Assembly (NCBI RefSeq): GCF_000315485.1
Contig: NZ_JH992941.1
Span: 1,178,001-1,242,000 of the forward strand
DNA from: Bacteroides oleiciplenus YIT 12058
GTDB taxonomy: Bacteria; Bacteroidota; Bacteroidia; Bacteroidales; Bacteroidaceae
DNA length: 64,000 bases
Direction of reading: 5' to 3'
Shown here: one piece after another, positions 25,308 to 35,075 of the stretch
How positions within the stretch are numbered: the first letter of the stretch is position 1
Layout: each line of letters opens with the position of its first letter
Notes under the pieces: generated by a model
Told to the model about the DNA's origin: nothing
Databases searched by the model: none
Seen by the model: only the letters and a program-made list of their open reading frames with translations
Translations under genes and position numbers: made by a program

Positions 25308-25385
25308 AGTGATTAGTGGTAAGTGATTAGTGATAAACAGGCTTTGCAGTGTCACTAATCACTAATCACTAATCGTTAATCACTT
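25308..25385. repeat. inverted repeat abutting the folK start codon
   Basis: The octamer-like tract agtgattagtg occurs twice before and, as its complement cactaatcact, several times after the centre (25335-25351). The longest stem has about 12 bp. The right arm ends right at the ATG of folK (25386). It could end the queA transcript, affect translation of folK, or both. Confidence 0.6.
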
Positions 25386-25850
25386 ATGAACGTTTATTTC
25401 GGTTTAGGAACTAATCTCGGTGATAAGGAGCAGAACCTCCGTGTTGCCGTGCAATATATAGAAGAGCGGATAGGGAAGATTGTTTCTCTGTCCGCTTTTT
25501 ATGCTACTGCCCCATGGGGCTTTACTTCTGCTAATGCTTTTCTGAATGCTGCTGTCTGTGCGGAGACTTCACTTCCGCCTTTGAAGATACTTTCCATAAC
25601 CCAATCCATCGAACAGGAGATGGGGCGTACCCATAAATCTGTGAATGGTGTGTATGGTGACCGTGTGATAGACGTTGACTTGTTGCTTTACGGCAATCTT
25701 ATCCTTGATACCCCTACCCTGAAACTTCCCCATCCGCTGATGCAGGAACGACGCTTTGTGATGGAGCCACTGGCGGAGATAGCGCCCGATGTGGTGCATC
25801 CGGTATCGGGGAAAACACTGGGAAATATCTATCGTGATTTACTTGATTAG
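25386..25850 (+). CDS. folK: 6-hydroxymethyl-7,8-dihydropterin pyrophosphokinase FolK
   Basis: A 154-residue enzyme of folate synthesis that transfers pyrophosphate from ATP to the pterin alcohol. The family motifs YFGLGTNLGDKEQNL at the start, FLNAAVC, and GDRVIDVDLLLYGN with LPHPLMQERRFVMEPLAEIA are all present. The length is normal. The upstream 82 bp is almost entirely inverted repeat, so it may have its own translation control. Confidence 0.95.
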   Translation: MNVYFGLGTNLGDKEQNLRVAVQYIEERIGKIVSLSAFYATAPWGFTSANAFLNAAVCAETSLPPLKILSITQSIEQEMGRTHKSVNGVYGDRVIDVDLLLYGNLILDTPTLKLPHPLMQERRFVMEPLAEIAPDVVHPVSGKTLGNIYRDLLD

Positions 25851-25915
25851 TAACCGGTTTCCTGCGTCTATATATCCAATACGTTGGAGCTATATATCCT
25901 GCAAATGAAGTAATA

Positions 25916-26902
25916 ATGAAGAATAAATTCCGCAACTTATTCCTGCTTTTCGGCATACTCGCCATTGCCATCATGCTCTGCACAATGGAGATGGATTATT
26001 CCGACATCTGGAAGAACCTGAAACGTGTAGGTTTCTGGTTTCCCGTAATCATGCTGCTGTGGTTCTTTGTCTACCTGATAAACACCTGTTCCTGGTATCT
26101 GATAATCAGGGACGACCGTAAGTTTTGTGTTCCCTTCTGGACGGTCTGTAAGCTGTCTATCACAGGTTTTGCTATTAACTATGCCACCCCCGGCGGGCTG
26201 ATGGGTGGCGAACCATACAGGATTATGGAACTGACTCCTTACGTTGGTGTCAGTAAAGCCACTTCTTCCGTCATTCTGTATGTGATGATGCACATCTTTT
26301 CTCATTTTTGGTTTTGGTTCCTTTCCATCTTCCTCTACATCGCCCTGTATCCCATTCATTCTTTCATGGCTGTGCTGCTTACTGCAATAGGCGCTTTCTG
26401 CCTCTTAGCCATCTATTTCTTTTCCCGCGGATATAAGAACGGCATGACGGTGAAGACCTTTCTTTTTCTGCAAAAGGTTCCATTCGTAAAGAAATGGGCA
26501 CATCGTTTCCTTGCTGTCCGCAAAGGAACATTGGAGCAGATAGACAGTCAGATAGCTTTGTTGCACAGCCAGCATAAGATTACTTTCTACAGTTCGTTGC
26601 TGCTGGAACTTTCTGCCCGAATCATTTCCAGTCTCGAAATCTATATCATTCTGAGTGTCTTCACACCGGATGTCAACTGGTGGGACTGTGTGCTGATACT
26701 GGCTTTCTCTTCACTGTTCAGCAATCTGATATTCTTTTTCCCGATGCAGTTAGGAGCGCGTGAGGGTGGTTTAGCACTTGCTGTGGACGGACTGCATATG
26801 TCTGCTGCATTGGGTGTTTATGTAGGGCTGATTACTCGCCTTCGTGAGTTGCTGTGGATAGCTATCGGGATGGCTCTGATTAAGGTTGGCAATAAGAAAT
26901 AG
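25916..26902 (+). CDS. UPF0104 / flippase-like membrane protein
   Basis: A 328-residue membrane protein of the lysylphosphatidylglycerol-synthase TM-region (UPF0104) type with about eight helices. The family's segment ATPGGLMGGEPYRIMEL (about residue 95) and the FFPMQLGAREGGLALAV loop near 285 are visible. Related proteins move or modify lipids or polyprenyl-linked sugars, but the substrate of this one is unknown. It is transcribed in the same direction as folK, 65 bp later. Confidence 0.8.
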   Translation: MKNKFRNLFLLFGILAIAIMLCTMEMDYSDIWKNLKRVGFWFPVIMLLWFFVYLINTCSWYLIIRDDRKFCVPFWTVCKLSITGFAINYATPGGLMGGEPYRIMELTPYVGVSKATSSVILYVMMHIFSHFWFWFLSIFLYIALYPIHSFMAVLLTAIGAFCLLAIYFFSRGYKNGMTVKTFLFLQKVPFVKKWAHRFLAVRKGTLEQIDSQIALLHSQHKITFYSSLLLELSARIISSLEIYIILSVFTPDVNWWDCVLILAFSSLFSNLIFFFPMQLGAREGGLALAVDGLHMSAALGVYVGLITRLRELLWIAIGMALIKVGNKK

Positions 26903-26957
26903 CTGCTCCCGGCTTGCTAAAAAAGATAATAGAGAATTATTGTAGAGAAAAAATCTA

Positions 26958-26965
26958 TATCTTTG
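26958..26965 (+). promoter_or_regulatory. -7 element of the DUF6377 regulator gene
   Basis: TATCTTTG matches the Bacteroides -7 element and is 28 bp before the ATG at 26994. No well-spaced -33 element is evident. Confidence 0.55.
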
Positions 26966-26993
26966 CTTCAAAGTATATTAACCTGTAGTCTAA

Positions 26994-28622
26994 ATGTTCA
27001 GATATTCTGTTTCTACTTTATTCTGTATCTGCTTTTGTATTTGTTTTTGTTCCGGTCTGTCGGCTGCGGGCAAGACTGATGATGCTCTGCTCTTAAAATT
27101 GGATAAGATGATTGCTCAGCGTGAGGTCTATCAGCAGAAAGTAGAGAAAGAAATAGCTGATTTCCGTCGGATGCTGGACTATACGGAAGATGATAAACTC
27201 AGGTTTGATATATTGGGTAATTTATTCACCAAGTATCGTTCATACCGCATTGATACGGCTATGATTATCGCAAAGGAAAGGTTGCGACTGGCGGAAACGC
27301 TGAAAGATGAAGAGCTTATCAATCAGGGGGTGATGAATGTAGCCGACGTAATGAATAAGATGGGGAAGCATGAAAATGCGTTAATCATGCTCGGCAAAGT
27401 GAAACGGACGGAAAATGTGAAGAAAGACACTTATTTCTACTATTTGTATCACACAATTTATTTGTCTTGCTATAACGAAGCAATAGATGACCCCGGAAAG
27501 CAATTGGCCTGGCAAAAGATAAGGGCTTATAAAGACACGCTGATTGCCATAAGTGAGCCACATTCTTCCAGTTACGTCACCAATAAGTGCGGCCGTTTGA
27601 GTATGTCCGGGAAGTGGGATGAGGCCATCCGGCTTCTGGAGGACTATTACAGCCAAAGCGCGGAAGACAATCCGGACAGGGCGAGGATGGAGTATCTTTT
27701 GGCGGAATTGTATTTGGGCAAGCAAGACACATTGCAGGCAAGGCATTATCTCATCCTGTCGTCATTGACTGATATTGCCAATGCTAAAAAAGTCTATATG
27801 TCTTTGCAGCGTCTGGCGATACTTCTTTTTCAGGAAGGGGATATTGCAAGGGCCTACAATTACATCTCCTGTTCACTGGAGGATGTGAATTTCGGGAAAG
27901 CCCGTTATCGCTTTGTTGACATTGCCGGGTATCTCCCCATTATCCAGGCTGCCAATGATGCCCGCATCAGGGCTGATGAAAACAGGGTGCTTATATTTCT
28001 TATGGTGCTGTTGCTACTGGTAGTCACCTTGATTTCCGCTTTCTTCTTTATCCGTAAGAAAAACAGTAAACTACTGAAAGTGAAGCAATCGTTGGCGGAA
28101 CAGAACCTACGTTTGCAGGAGATGGCTGAGAATCTGACCCGGATGAACGAACAGATTCAGGAGTCAAACCATATCAAGGAAGAATATATCGGACTGTTAT
28201 TCAATATTTGTTCCGAATACATCTATAAGCAGGAGAATAGCCGTAAAGCATTGCTGAAAATAGCCAATACGGGTTCTATGGCCGATATATCGAAAGTGCT
28301 TCGCGGACAATCTTCCACTTCCGAGGACTTCAAGCTTTTTATCAGTAAGTTCGATACGATATTTCTTTCTATCTTCCCTAATTTCATAGAGTCGTTCAAT
28401 GCTCTGTTAAAAGAGGAAGAGCGAGTGCAGGTTAAAGAAGGTGAACTGTTGACTCCAGAGTTGCGTATATATGCTCTCATACGTTTGGGAATAAATGATA
28501 ATTCGAAGATTGCCAACTTCCTCCATTATTCACTTCAGACAGTTTATAATTACCGGATGAAAATGAGAAATAAAGCCATAGTTCCGGGCAAGGATTTGGC
28601 TATTCAGGTACAAAAACTATAG
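26994..28622 (+). CDS. DUF6377-type TPR regulator with C-terminal HTH
   Basis: A 542-residue protein with a signal peptide (FCICFCICFCSGLSAAG), a periplasmic helical/TPR-like domain beginning LDKMIAQREVYQQKVEKEIA as in DUF6377, one membrane helix (about residues 332-352), a coiled coil and a C-terminal helix-turn-helix (LRIYALIRLGINDNSKIANF then LQTVYNYRMKMR). It should sense something in the periplasm and act on DNA inside. A SusC/SusD/phosphatase locus starts 265 bp downstream and is the likely target. The 265-bp gap contains several CTTACTT-like motifs and the susC promoter. Confidence 0.85.
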   Translation: MFRYSVSTLFCICFCICFCSGLSAAGKTDDALLLKLDKMIAQREVYQQKVEKEIADFRRMLDYTEDDKLRFDILGNLFTKYRSYRIDTAMIIAKERLRLAETLKDEELINQGVMNVADVMNKMGKHENALIMLGKVKRTENVKKDTYFYYLYHTIYLSCYNEAIDDPGKQLAWQKIRAYKDTLIAISEPHSSSYVTNKCGRLSMSGKWDEAIRLLEDYYSQSAEDNPDRARMEYLLAELYLGKQDTLQARHYLILSSLTDIANAKKVYMSLQRLAILLFQEGDIARAYNYISCSLEDVNFGKARYRFVDIAGYLPIIQAANDARIRADENRVLIFLMVLLLLVVTLISAFFFIRKKNSKLLKVKQSLAEQNLRLQEMAENLTRMNEQIQESNHIKEEYIGLLFNICSEYIYKQENSRKALLKIANTGSMADISKVLRGQSSTSEDFKLFISKFDTIFLSIFPNFIESFNALLKEEERVQVKEGELLTPELRIYALIRLGINDNSKIANFLHYSLQTVYNYRMKMRNKAIVPGKDLAIQVQKL

Positions 28623-28821
28623 TTTTACACTTCCTTTGTTCTTACTTTTAAACTTCTACTATCAAATATTAATTCTTTGATAGATAGTTGCTTACTTCCT
28701 ATATTCTTCTTGATTGACTTACTTTTTTGTATCGTGTAGTTGTGTTGCACTGTCATTGAAATTACTTTTGCTTCCATAATTGATTCTCATATCACTTGAG
28801 ACGCAGTTAGCCTTGGATTTA

Positions 28822-28855
28822 TTGAATGTATGATGTGGATCACATGATACCTTTG
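28822..28855 (+). promoter_or_regulatory. promoter of the SusC/SusD/phosphatase locus
   Basis: TACCTTTG at 28848-28855 is a perfect -7 element, with TTG at 28822-28824 as a possible -33 element. It is 32 bp before the SusC start codon. Confidence 0.55.
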
Positions 28856-28887
28856 TTACACGTATAATTAACTAATTAAAAACTATT

Positions 28888-31863
28888 ATGAAGAACAAGA
28901 AAAATCCGGAAACTTTTGGAAGTAGGTGGCGGTATGTTTGGGTACTGTTTGCTTTGGTTTTCAGTGTGAATGTTGTTGCACAGAAAACGGTGGTGAAAGG
29001 TAATATCCTCGATAAGGATAATCTGCCTATTATAGGAGCGAATATTTTAGAAAAGGGGACGTCAAACGGAACGATTAGTGATGTGGACGGTAATTTTACA
29101 CTTTCAGTCACGAGCCCTGGTGCTGTTTTGCTTATTACATACATAGGTTATAAAAACGTAGAAAAACCTGCCTCCGCCAACATGAAAATTGTGATGGCGG
29201 AAGATAGCGAGATGCTTGAGGACGTGGTTGTCATCGGTTACGGTAGCGTGAAGAAATCGGATGCGACAGGTTCGGTGACTGCCATCAAACCGGATGATTT
29301 TAATAAGGGACTGCGCACAACGGCTCAGGATGCTTTGGTAGGTAAAGTGCCGGGAGTGAACGTAGTATCCAGCTCAGGTGCTCCGGGAACAGGTGCTACC
29401 ATCCGCATCAGAAGCGGTGCTTCTCTTTCCGCTTCTAACGATCCGTTGATTGTGATTGACGGCGTGCCTGTGGATAACTCCACTATCGAAGGTGGCGGCA
29501 ATGTTATCGGTGGTATCAACCCGGATGACATAGAGACGTTTACAGTGCTGAAAGACGCTTCGGCCACTGCCATTTACGGTTCACGTGCTTCGAATGGTGT
29601 GATTGTCATCACTACGAAGAAAGGAGCTGATACCAATTTGCGCTTTAATTATTCAACCAATCTGTCGGTGAGTACAGTTACGGAAACGCTGGACATTCTC
29701 TCCGCCGACGAATTCCGTCAGTTTGTGCCTACCGTATCCGGAGTGCCGTCTTCCGTGACTCTGGGCACTGCATCCACAGATTGGCAGGACGAGATTTACC
29801 GGACTGCTTTCGGGCAAGAGCACAATTTTTCCGTTTCGGGCAAGGTGAAACAAAATGCTCCTTATCGCGTCTCTGTCGGATATACCAACCAGAATGGTGT
29901 TGTACGCACCAACAATTATGAGAGATTTACATTTAACGGTGGCATCTCTCCCAAGTTCTTTGATAAACACCTCACGGTTGACCTGAACCTGAAAGTGTCT
30001 TATGAGAATAATAAGAAAGTCGATGAAAGCGTAGTGAATAATGCGCTTCGTTATGATCCCACCCATCCTGTTAAAACCGGAAGTTCCACGGCGGCTACCG
30101 ACCCCGGGTTAGGTTATTTTATCTGGATGAATGGTAACTCCCCTATGGCTATCCAGACGGATAATCCTGTGGCACAGCTTGACTTGCAGGATATTCGTAA
30201 CAAAGTGACACGTTCTATCGGTAATGCATCTTTCAATTATAAGGTGCATCACCTTGAAGACTTGCAGCTGAACATGAATCTGGGGTATGATGTATTGACA
30301 AGTAAATATTCGAAGGAAGTGCCTGAACTGGCTGGTATGATGTACACTTCTAATATGAAAGATGGTACGGGACTTGTGTACGACTCCAAGCAGAACAAGC
30401 GGAATTATCTGTTGGATTTATATGCTAACTATTCGCACGTGTTCAATGAGAAACACAATTTCAGTGCGATGGGCGGATATGGCTGGCAACATTTCTGGAA
30501 GAAGTTCGACGCTACTACCTTCTCTCCGGAAGGAAAAGAACTCTTCTCTCCCAATCACTATGAGTCGGAGTATTACCTGCTTTCGTTCTACGGTCGTCTG
30601 AATTACTCGTATGACAATCGCTATATGATAACTGCCACGCTTCGTTCGGATGCTTCATCCCGTTTTGCGAAGGGTAACCGCTGGGGATTGTTCCCTTCCG
30701 TGGCATTGGGATGGAAAATCAGCCAGGAGGCTTTTCTGAGGGATTCGGATGTTCTGTCCGACTTGAAGTTGCGCTTAAGCTACGGACAGACCGGACAACA
30801 GGATATCCTGAACGACTATCCCTACATGACCACTTTTACGGTATCTTATCCTGAAGCCTGCTATCAGTTTGGCGATAAATGGTATAATACCTATCGGCCG
30901 AATGGTTACGACTCTGATATCAAGTGGGAAACTACCGAAACTTATAATATCGGACTGGATTATGGTTTCCTTAATAACCGCATCTATGGTTCTGTGGACT
31001 ATTATCAGCGCCATACCAAAGATTTGCTGAATACCATCCCTGTTATTTCAGGAACCAATTACTCTTCTGTAATCACCACGAATATCGGCGAGATGGATAA
31101 TAAAGGATTTGAATTTTCCATCAACGCAGTACCGGTGCATACGAAGGACTGGAAGTGGACGGTAGGTATGAACTATACTTGGAACGATTCGAAAATTACG
31201 AAACTGAATGTAGTGGACTCGGAAGCTAACTTTGTGCAGACCGGAGCTATTTCAGGCACGGGTAAGACGGTGCAGGTATTCATGGTGGGCGAACGTCCTT
31301 ACACTTTCTATCTGGCAAAACAGGCCTATGATGATAAAGGCAAAGCGATAGAAGGTCAATATGTACAGCCTGACGGCTCTGTGTCGGCAACGGAAACCAA
31401 GTATGCCACCAATAAGAGCGCACTTCCCGAATCGTACCTGGGATTCAATACCCAGTTGAGCTATAAGAACTGGGATTTTGCTATCAGCGGACACGGTGCT
31501 TTCGGTAATTATGTCTACAACTACATTGCTGCCGACCAATACGTGCAGTCTGTTTATAGTGACCAGGGTAATTTCTCGAATATTCTGCGCAGAACCAAAG
31601 ATACAGGTTTCCAGAACCAGCAGCTCTATTCAGACTATTTCCTGGAAAAAGGAAACTTCTTCCGGATTGATAACATCTCACTGGGTTATACTTTCAGGAA
31701 ATTGTGGGATAGTTCAAGTTCTTTGCGACTGACTTTCGGTGTTCAGAACGTGGCTACCTTTACCGGTTATTCCGGTATTGACCCGGAAATCTACAGTGGT
31801 ATCGATAAGGAAATATACCCTCGTCCACGAGTATTTTCATTAAGTGCTAATTTAAGTTTCTAA
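28888..31863 (+). CDS. SusC-like TonB-dependent outer-membrane receptor
   Basis: A 991-residue outer-membrane importer. A signal peptide is followed by a carboxypeptidase-like domain (KGNILDKDNLPIIGANILEK, about residues 37-115), the TonB-linked plug domain (SATGSVTAI, then DALVGKVPGVNV) with the typical YGSRASNGVIVITTKKG, and a beta-barrel to the C-terminal LSLSANLSF. With its SusD partner it should bind and take up a nutrient. It is followed after 22 bp by susD and then a histidine phosphatase, so the cargo is probably a phosphorylated compound. Confidence 0.95.
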   Translation: MKNKKNPETFGSRWRYVWVLFALVFSVNVVAQKTVVKGNILDKDNLPIIGANILEKGTSNGTISDVDGNFTLSVTSPGAVLLITYIGYKNVEKPASANMKIVMAEDSEMLEDVVVIGYGSVKKSDATGSVTAIKPDDFNKGLRTTAQDALVGKVPGVNVVSSSGAPGTGATIRIRSGASLSASNDPLIVIDGVPVDNSTIEGGGNVIGGINPDDIETFTVLKDASATAIYGSRASNGVIVITTKKGADTNLRFNYSTNLSVSTVTETLDILSADEFRQFVPTVSGVPSSVTLGTASTDWQDEIYRTAFGQEHNFSVSGKVKQNAPYRVSVGYTNQNGVVRTNNYERFTFNGGISPKFFDKHLTVDLNLKVSYENNKKVDESVVNNALRYDPTHPVKTGSSTAATDPGLGYFIWMNGNSPMAIQTDNPVAQLDLQDIRNKVTRSIGNASFNYKVHHLEDLQLNMNLGYDVLTSKYSKEVPELAGMMYTSNMKDGTGLVYDSKQNKRNYLLDLYANYSHVFNEKHNFSAMGGYGWQHFWKKFDATTFSPEGKELFSPNHYESEYYLLSFYGRLNYSYDNRYMITATLRSDASSRFAKGNRWGLFPSVALGWKISQEAFLRDSDVLSDLKLRLSYGQTGQQDILNDYPYMTTFTVSYPEACYQFGDKWYNTYRPNGYDSDIKWETTETYNIGLDYGFLNNRIYGSVDYYQRHTKDLLNTIPVISGTNYSSVITTNIGEMDNKGFEFSINAVPVHTKDWKWTVGMNYTWNDSKITKLNVVDSEANFVQTGAISGTGKTVQVFMVGERPYTFYLAKQAYDDKGKAIEGQYVQPDGSVSATETKYATNKSALPESYLGFNTQLSYKNWDFAISGHGAFGNYVYNYIAADQYVQSVYSDQGNFSNILRRTKDTGFQNQQLYSDYFLEKGNFFRIDNISLGYTFRKLWDSSSSLRLTFGVQNVATFTGYSGIDPEIYSGIDKEIYPRPRVFSLSANLSF

Positions 31864-31885
31864 CGAATTAAAAATACTATGTTAT

Positions 31886-33583
31886 ATGAAAAATATAATT
31901 ATCTATTCATTCAATCTATTTCTCTTGGTCACATGTCTGACTTCGTGCCTGGGTGACCTCGATACCATGCCATTGGATAATAATCAGTTGGTAAGCGACC
32001 AGGTATATAGGACCAAAGATGGCTATGCAGGCGTGCTGGCAAAGTGCTACTCATCTCTGATTCTGACCGGACAACAGGGCGGCGATGGTGGTAATGGCGA
32101 CCTGGAAGGCGCCAATGAGGGATATTCCGGTTATGTGCGTCTGTTGTTCTATTTGCAGGAGATGAGCACGGATAACTTCTTGATGCCTTCTTCTTCTAAC
32201 GGTTTGCGTAAGTGTCTGAATCTGCAATGGGATGCCTCTAATGCTTCGGTTGTCACTTGGACTTACCAGCGGCTTTATATGAGTATTGCCTATTGTAATG
32301 AGCTGTTGCGTGAATGTACGGAAGGGAAATTGCAGGATAGAGGTCTTTGGGAAGAGATGAAGGACGAGTATGTCAGCTACAGAGCCGAAGCGCGGTTCAT
32401 ACGTGCATATTGTTATTCTATGCTTTGCGACTTGTTCGGCTCTGTGCCGTATGTAGACGAACATACCGGTGTGAAGGAAATTCCTGTTCAATATACCCGT
32501 AAGCAGATTTTTGAGTATGCGGAAAGTGAACTGCTGGCTATTGAGAACGAACTGAAAGCTCCGGGGGAAAATGAGTACGGACGGATTGACCGCATAGCCG
32601 ATTGGTTCCTGCTCGCCCGTATGTATCTGAATGCGGAATCCTGGATTAACGAGAATAGATACCAGGATGCCTACACCTATGCAAAGAAAGTCATTACAGA
32701 CGGGCATTATCCGCTGGCTGCCGATTATCGTGAAATCTTTCTGGCCGATAACAAGACTTGCCAGGAAATCATCTGGGGCTTGGTACAGGATGGACAACGT
32801 GCCCAAAGTTCAGCCGGAACAAACTTCTATGTGAAAGCTTTTGTGAACGGTCCGATGGATGAGTTGTATAAGACCGGTGTCGGTTCGAGAGGCTGGGGTA
32901 ATGTTCGTGCCAAGATGACGCTGGTGGATGCTTTTGATGCGGATGATGTGGCCTTCAATGTGAATGACACTTGGGGTAACGGAAAAAAAGATAAGCGTGC
33001 CCAATTCATGACTGCCCTTCCCAATCAAGTGAAAGAAACCTGGGATTCGGAGCTGAATATGACCAGTACCTTTACGTGTGGTTATGGCTATATCAAATGG
33101 AGAAATGTGACTAAAGACGACCAGTTGTGCGCTTCAGGAGATGCATATACTTCTATTGACTTTCCATTGTTCCGTACGGCCGACGCCTACCTGATGGCAG
33201 CCGAAGCTATCTTGCGCGGGGCAAATGGCACGGATGTAGAGGCACTGGGCTATGTCAATGAAGTCAGGGCGAGGGCATATATGTCCGGTAAGTATGCAAA
33301 GACCGGCGTTCGTTCTGATGTTTCGGGAGAAATCGGTCTCAATGAACTCTCTTTAGACTTTATTCTGAGCGAGCGCCAGAAAGAACTGGCATCCGAACTG
33401 ACAAGACGTACCGACCTGATTCGTTTTGGTAAATATACGAAAGGTAATAATTGGGATTGGAAGAACGGTGCCCGTCTGGGAGAAGATGTGGATGACAAGT
33501 ATAAGCTGTTCCCAATTCCGGAAAGTGAACTGACGAATAATCCGGCATTGAAGCAAAATGACGGTTATAAACAAATAAATTAA
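31886..33583 (+). CDS. SusD/RagB-like nutrient-binding lipoprotein
   Basis: A 565-residue surface lipoprotein (signal ending TCLTSC, Cys21) with the SusD/RagB helical fold: the segment EARFIRAYCYSMLCDLFGSV near residue 165, and NEVRARAYM with the C-terminal ELASELTRRTDLIRFGKY. It forms the lid of the SusC importer. The gene is 22 bp after susC and 7 bp before the phosphatase gene, so all three are in one operon. Confidence 0.95.
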   Translation: MKNIIIYSFNLFLLVTCLTSCLGDLDTMPLDNNQLVSDQVYRTKDGYAGVLAKCYSSLILTGQQGGDGGNGDLEGANEGYSGYVRLLFYLQEMSTDNFLMPSSSNGLRKCLNLQWDASNASVVTWTYQRLYMSIAYCNELLRECTEGKLQDRGLWEEMKDEYVSYRAEARFIRAYCYSMLCDLFGSVPYVDEHTGVKEIPVQYTRKQIFEYAESELLAIENELKAPGENEYGRIDRIADWFLLARMYLNAESWINENRYQDAYTYAKKVITDGHYPLAADYREIFLADNKTCQEIIWGLVQDGQRAQSSAGTNFYVKAFVNGPMDELYKTGVGSRGWGNVRAKMTLVDAFDADDVAFNVNDTWGNGKKDKRAQFMTALPNQVKETWDSELNMTSTFTCGYGYIKWRNVTKDDQLCASGDAYTSIDFPLFRTADAYLMAAEAILRGANGTDVEALGYVNEVRARAYMSGKYAKTGVRSDVSGEIGLNELSLDFILSERQKELASELTRRTDLIRFGKYTKGNNWDWKNGARLGEDVDDKYKLFPIPESELTNNPALKQNDGYKQIN

Positions 33584-33590
33584 GAATAGA

Positions 33591-34868
33591 ATGAGACTGA
33601 AACAAGTACTGTTATGTAGTATGATGTGGATGTGCTGCGTCCCGCTTGGGGCGCAGACATCCAAAGAAGAGATGTTTTCCACTATTGAGAAAACGGGTGG
33701 AGTCTATTGGGCCTATCCGCTTGATTTCGCCCCGCAGACCCGGGCTCCCAAAGGATATAAACCATTCTATGTGAGCCACTATGGACGGCATGGTTCCCGT
33801 TATCTGATTGGCGACCGTGATTATAAATGGCTGGTCGACCTTTTTGGAGAAGCGCATCGTGAGGGTGCACTTTCCGACTTGGGAGAAGATGCTTATCAGC
33901 GTTTACTGAAGGTGTGGGAAGAAGCGGAAGGCCATGGAGGTGATCTGACTCCGTTAGGTGTCCGTCAGCACCGTGGAATTGCAGAAAGAATGTATGCCGC
34001 ATTTCCCGAAGCTTTTAAGGGCAGCCCTTCTATTTCTGCCCGTTCTACCGTTGTGCTGCGTTGTGCGATGAGTATGGTGGCTTTTGGTGATCGTTTGAAG
34101 GAGCTGAATCCCAATCTGCGCATTTCTTATGAGGCTAGCCATAAGTATATGGACTACTTGAATTACCACACGGATGAATCCAACCGCTTTACTTCTTCCA
34201 CTGACGGTCCGTGGGCTGAAGAATATAGAAAGTTTGAAGATGTCCACACCAATCCCGGCCGGTTGATTGCTTCTTTATTTAAGGACAAGCGTTTCATACT
34301 GAAGAAAGTGAATCCGAAGGAAGTGATGTGGGGTATGTACTGGGTGGCGAGTGATATGCAGAATGCAGAGACAAAGGTTTCTTTCTATGATTTGTTTCAG
34401 CCCCAGGAACTGTTTGATTTGTGGCAGTGCATCAACTATCGTTTCTATGTGGGCAATGCAAATCATGCCGACGGGAAAGGGATTGTTGTAGCCAATGCGA
34501 AATCATTGTTGCAGAATATTCTGGATAGCGCTGATGAGGCTATTCAGAAAGGAGACATAGCTGCTACCCTTCGCTTCGGGCATGATGGCAATGTGATTCC
34601 TTTGGTGGCATTGATGCAGATAGAGAATTGCAATGTTGCCGTAGATGATCCTTACGAGGTGTATAAAGTGTGGAGCGATTTTAAGGTAGTCCCTATGGCT
34701 GCTAATGTGCAGATTGTCTTCTTCCGGAATGAAAAAGGAAGTGCGGACGATATTCTGGTTAAGATACTGCATAATGAACATGAAGTACACATTCCGGTAC
34801 AGACCGACCAGTTTCCTTTCTATAAATGGAGCGATGTGGAGAGCTACTACCGGAACTTATTGAAATAA
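33591..34868 (+). CDS. histidine acid phosphatase family enzyme (MINPP/phytase-like)
   Basis: A 425-residue exported enzyme (signal to about residue 22, CCVPLGAQ) of histidine phosphatase clade 2. The nucleophile motif is HYGRHGSRYL (His67), and the catalytic acid motif is RFGHDGNVIP (His331-Asp332). This clade includes phytases, multiple inositol polyphosphate phosphatases and acid phosphatases. An HD tripeptide as here fits a phytase/acid phosphatase mechanism. It is the last gene of the susC-susD operon (7 bp after susD), so it should work on the substrate handled by that importer, possibly an inositol phosphate or a phosphorylated sugar. The exact substrate is inferred. Confidence 0.85.
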   Translation: MRLKQVLLCSMMWMCCVPLGAQTSKEEMFSTIEKTGGVYWAYPLDFAPQTRAPKGYKPFYVSHYGRHGSRYLIGDRDYKWLVDLFGEAHREGALSDLGEDAYQRLLKVWEEAEGHGGDLTPLGVRQHRGIAERMYAAFPEAFKGSPSISARSTVVLRCAMSMVAFGDRLKELNPNLRISYEASHKYMDYLNYHTDESNRFTSSTDGPWAEEYRKFEDVHTNPGRLIASLFKDKRFILKKVNPKEVMWGMYWVASDMQNAETKVSFYDLFQPQELFDLWQCINYRFYVGNANHADGKGIVVANAKSLLQNILDSADEAIQKGDIAATLRFGHDGNVIPLVALMQIENCNVAVDDPYEVYKVWSDFKVVPMAANVQIVFFRNEKGSADDILVKILHNEHEVHIPVQTDQFPFYKWSDVESYYRNLLK

Positions 34869-34909
34869 AGCACAGTTTTAAAGTTAACAATATTGAGACT
34901 ACTAATTGG

Positions 34910-34945
34910 GAAGTGTGCCGATGGGATATCGGTACACTTCTTTTG
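34910..34945 (+). terminator. Rho-independent terminator of the phosphatase operon
   Basis: The stem gaagtgtgccgat with atcggtacacttc, a 5-nt centre, and a following TTTT form an intrinsic terminator 41 bp after the phosphatase stop codon. Confidence 0.8.
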
Positions 34946-34998
34946 CTAATATAATGTTAATGCTTTCCTGTTTATATGCTATTTCATAAGAAAACCTT

Positions 34999-35006
34999 TA
35001 TCTTTG
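34999..35006 (+). promoter_or_regulatory. -7 element of the metK transcript
   Basis: TATCTTTG is a perfect -7 element. Transcription should start about 35013, just before the riboswitch-like segment. Confidence 0.6.
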
Positions 35007-35019
35007 CACCCGAAAATGA

Positions 35020-35075
35020 AATGTGGAAAGATTTGAGTAGCTTGCAACCACAGAAAAAAATGCTAAAACACATCC
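35020..35075 (+). ncRNA. probable SAM-II riboswitch upstream of metK
   Basis: The segment has the SAM-II order: a P1 stem GTGG (35023-35026) with CCAC (35048-35051), an internal loop with GATTTGAGTAGCTTGCAA similar to the conserved GAUUU...UUGCAA of SAM-II, then AAAAAATGCTAAAAC. A pseudoknot is possible between TAGC (35038-35041) and GCTA (35062-35065). It lies in the 5' UTR of the SAM synthetase gene. A separate 7-bp hairpin with a 3-nt loop (35084-35100) follows. The rest of the 300-bp gap holds the terminator and promoter named above. The call rests on memory of the consensus, not a covariance search. Confidence 0.65.
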
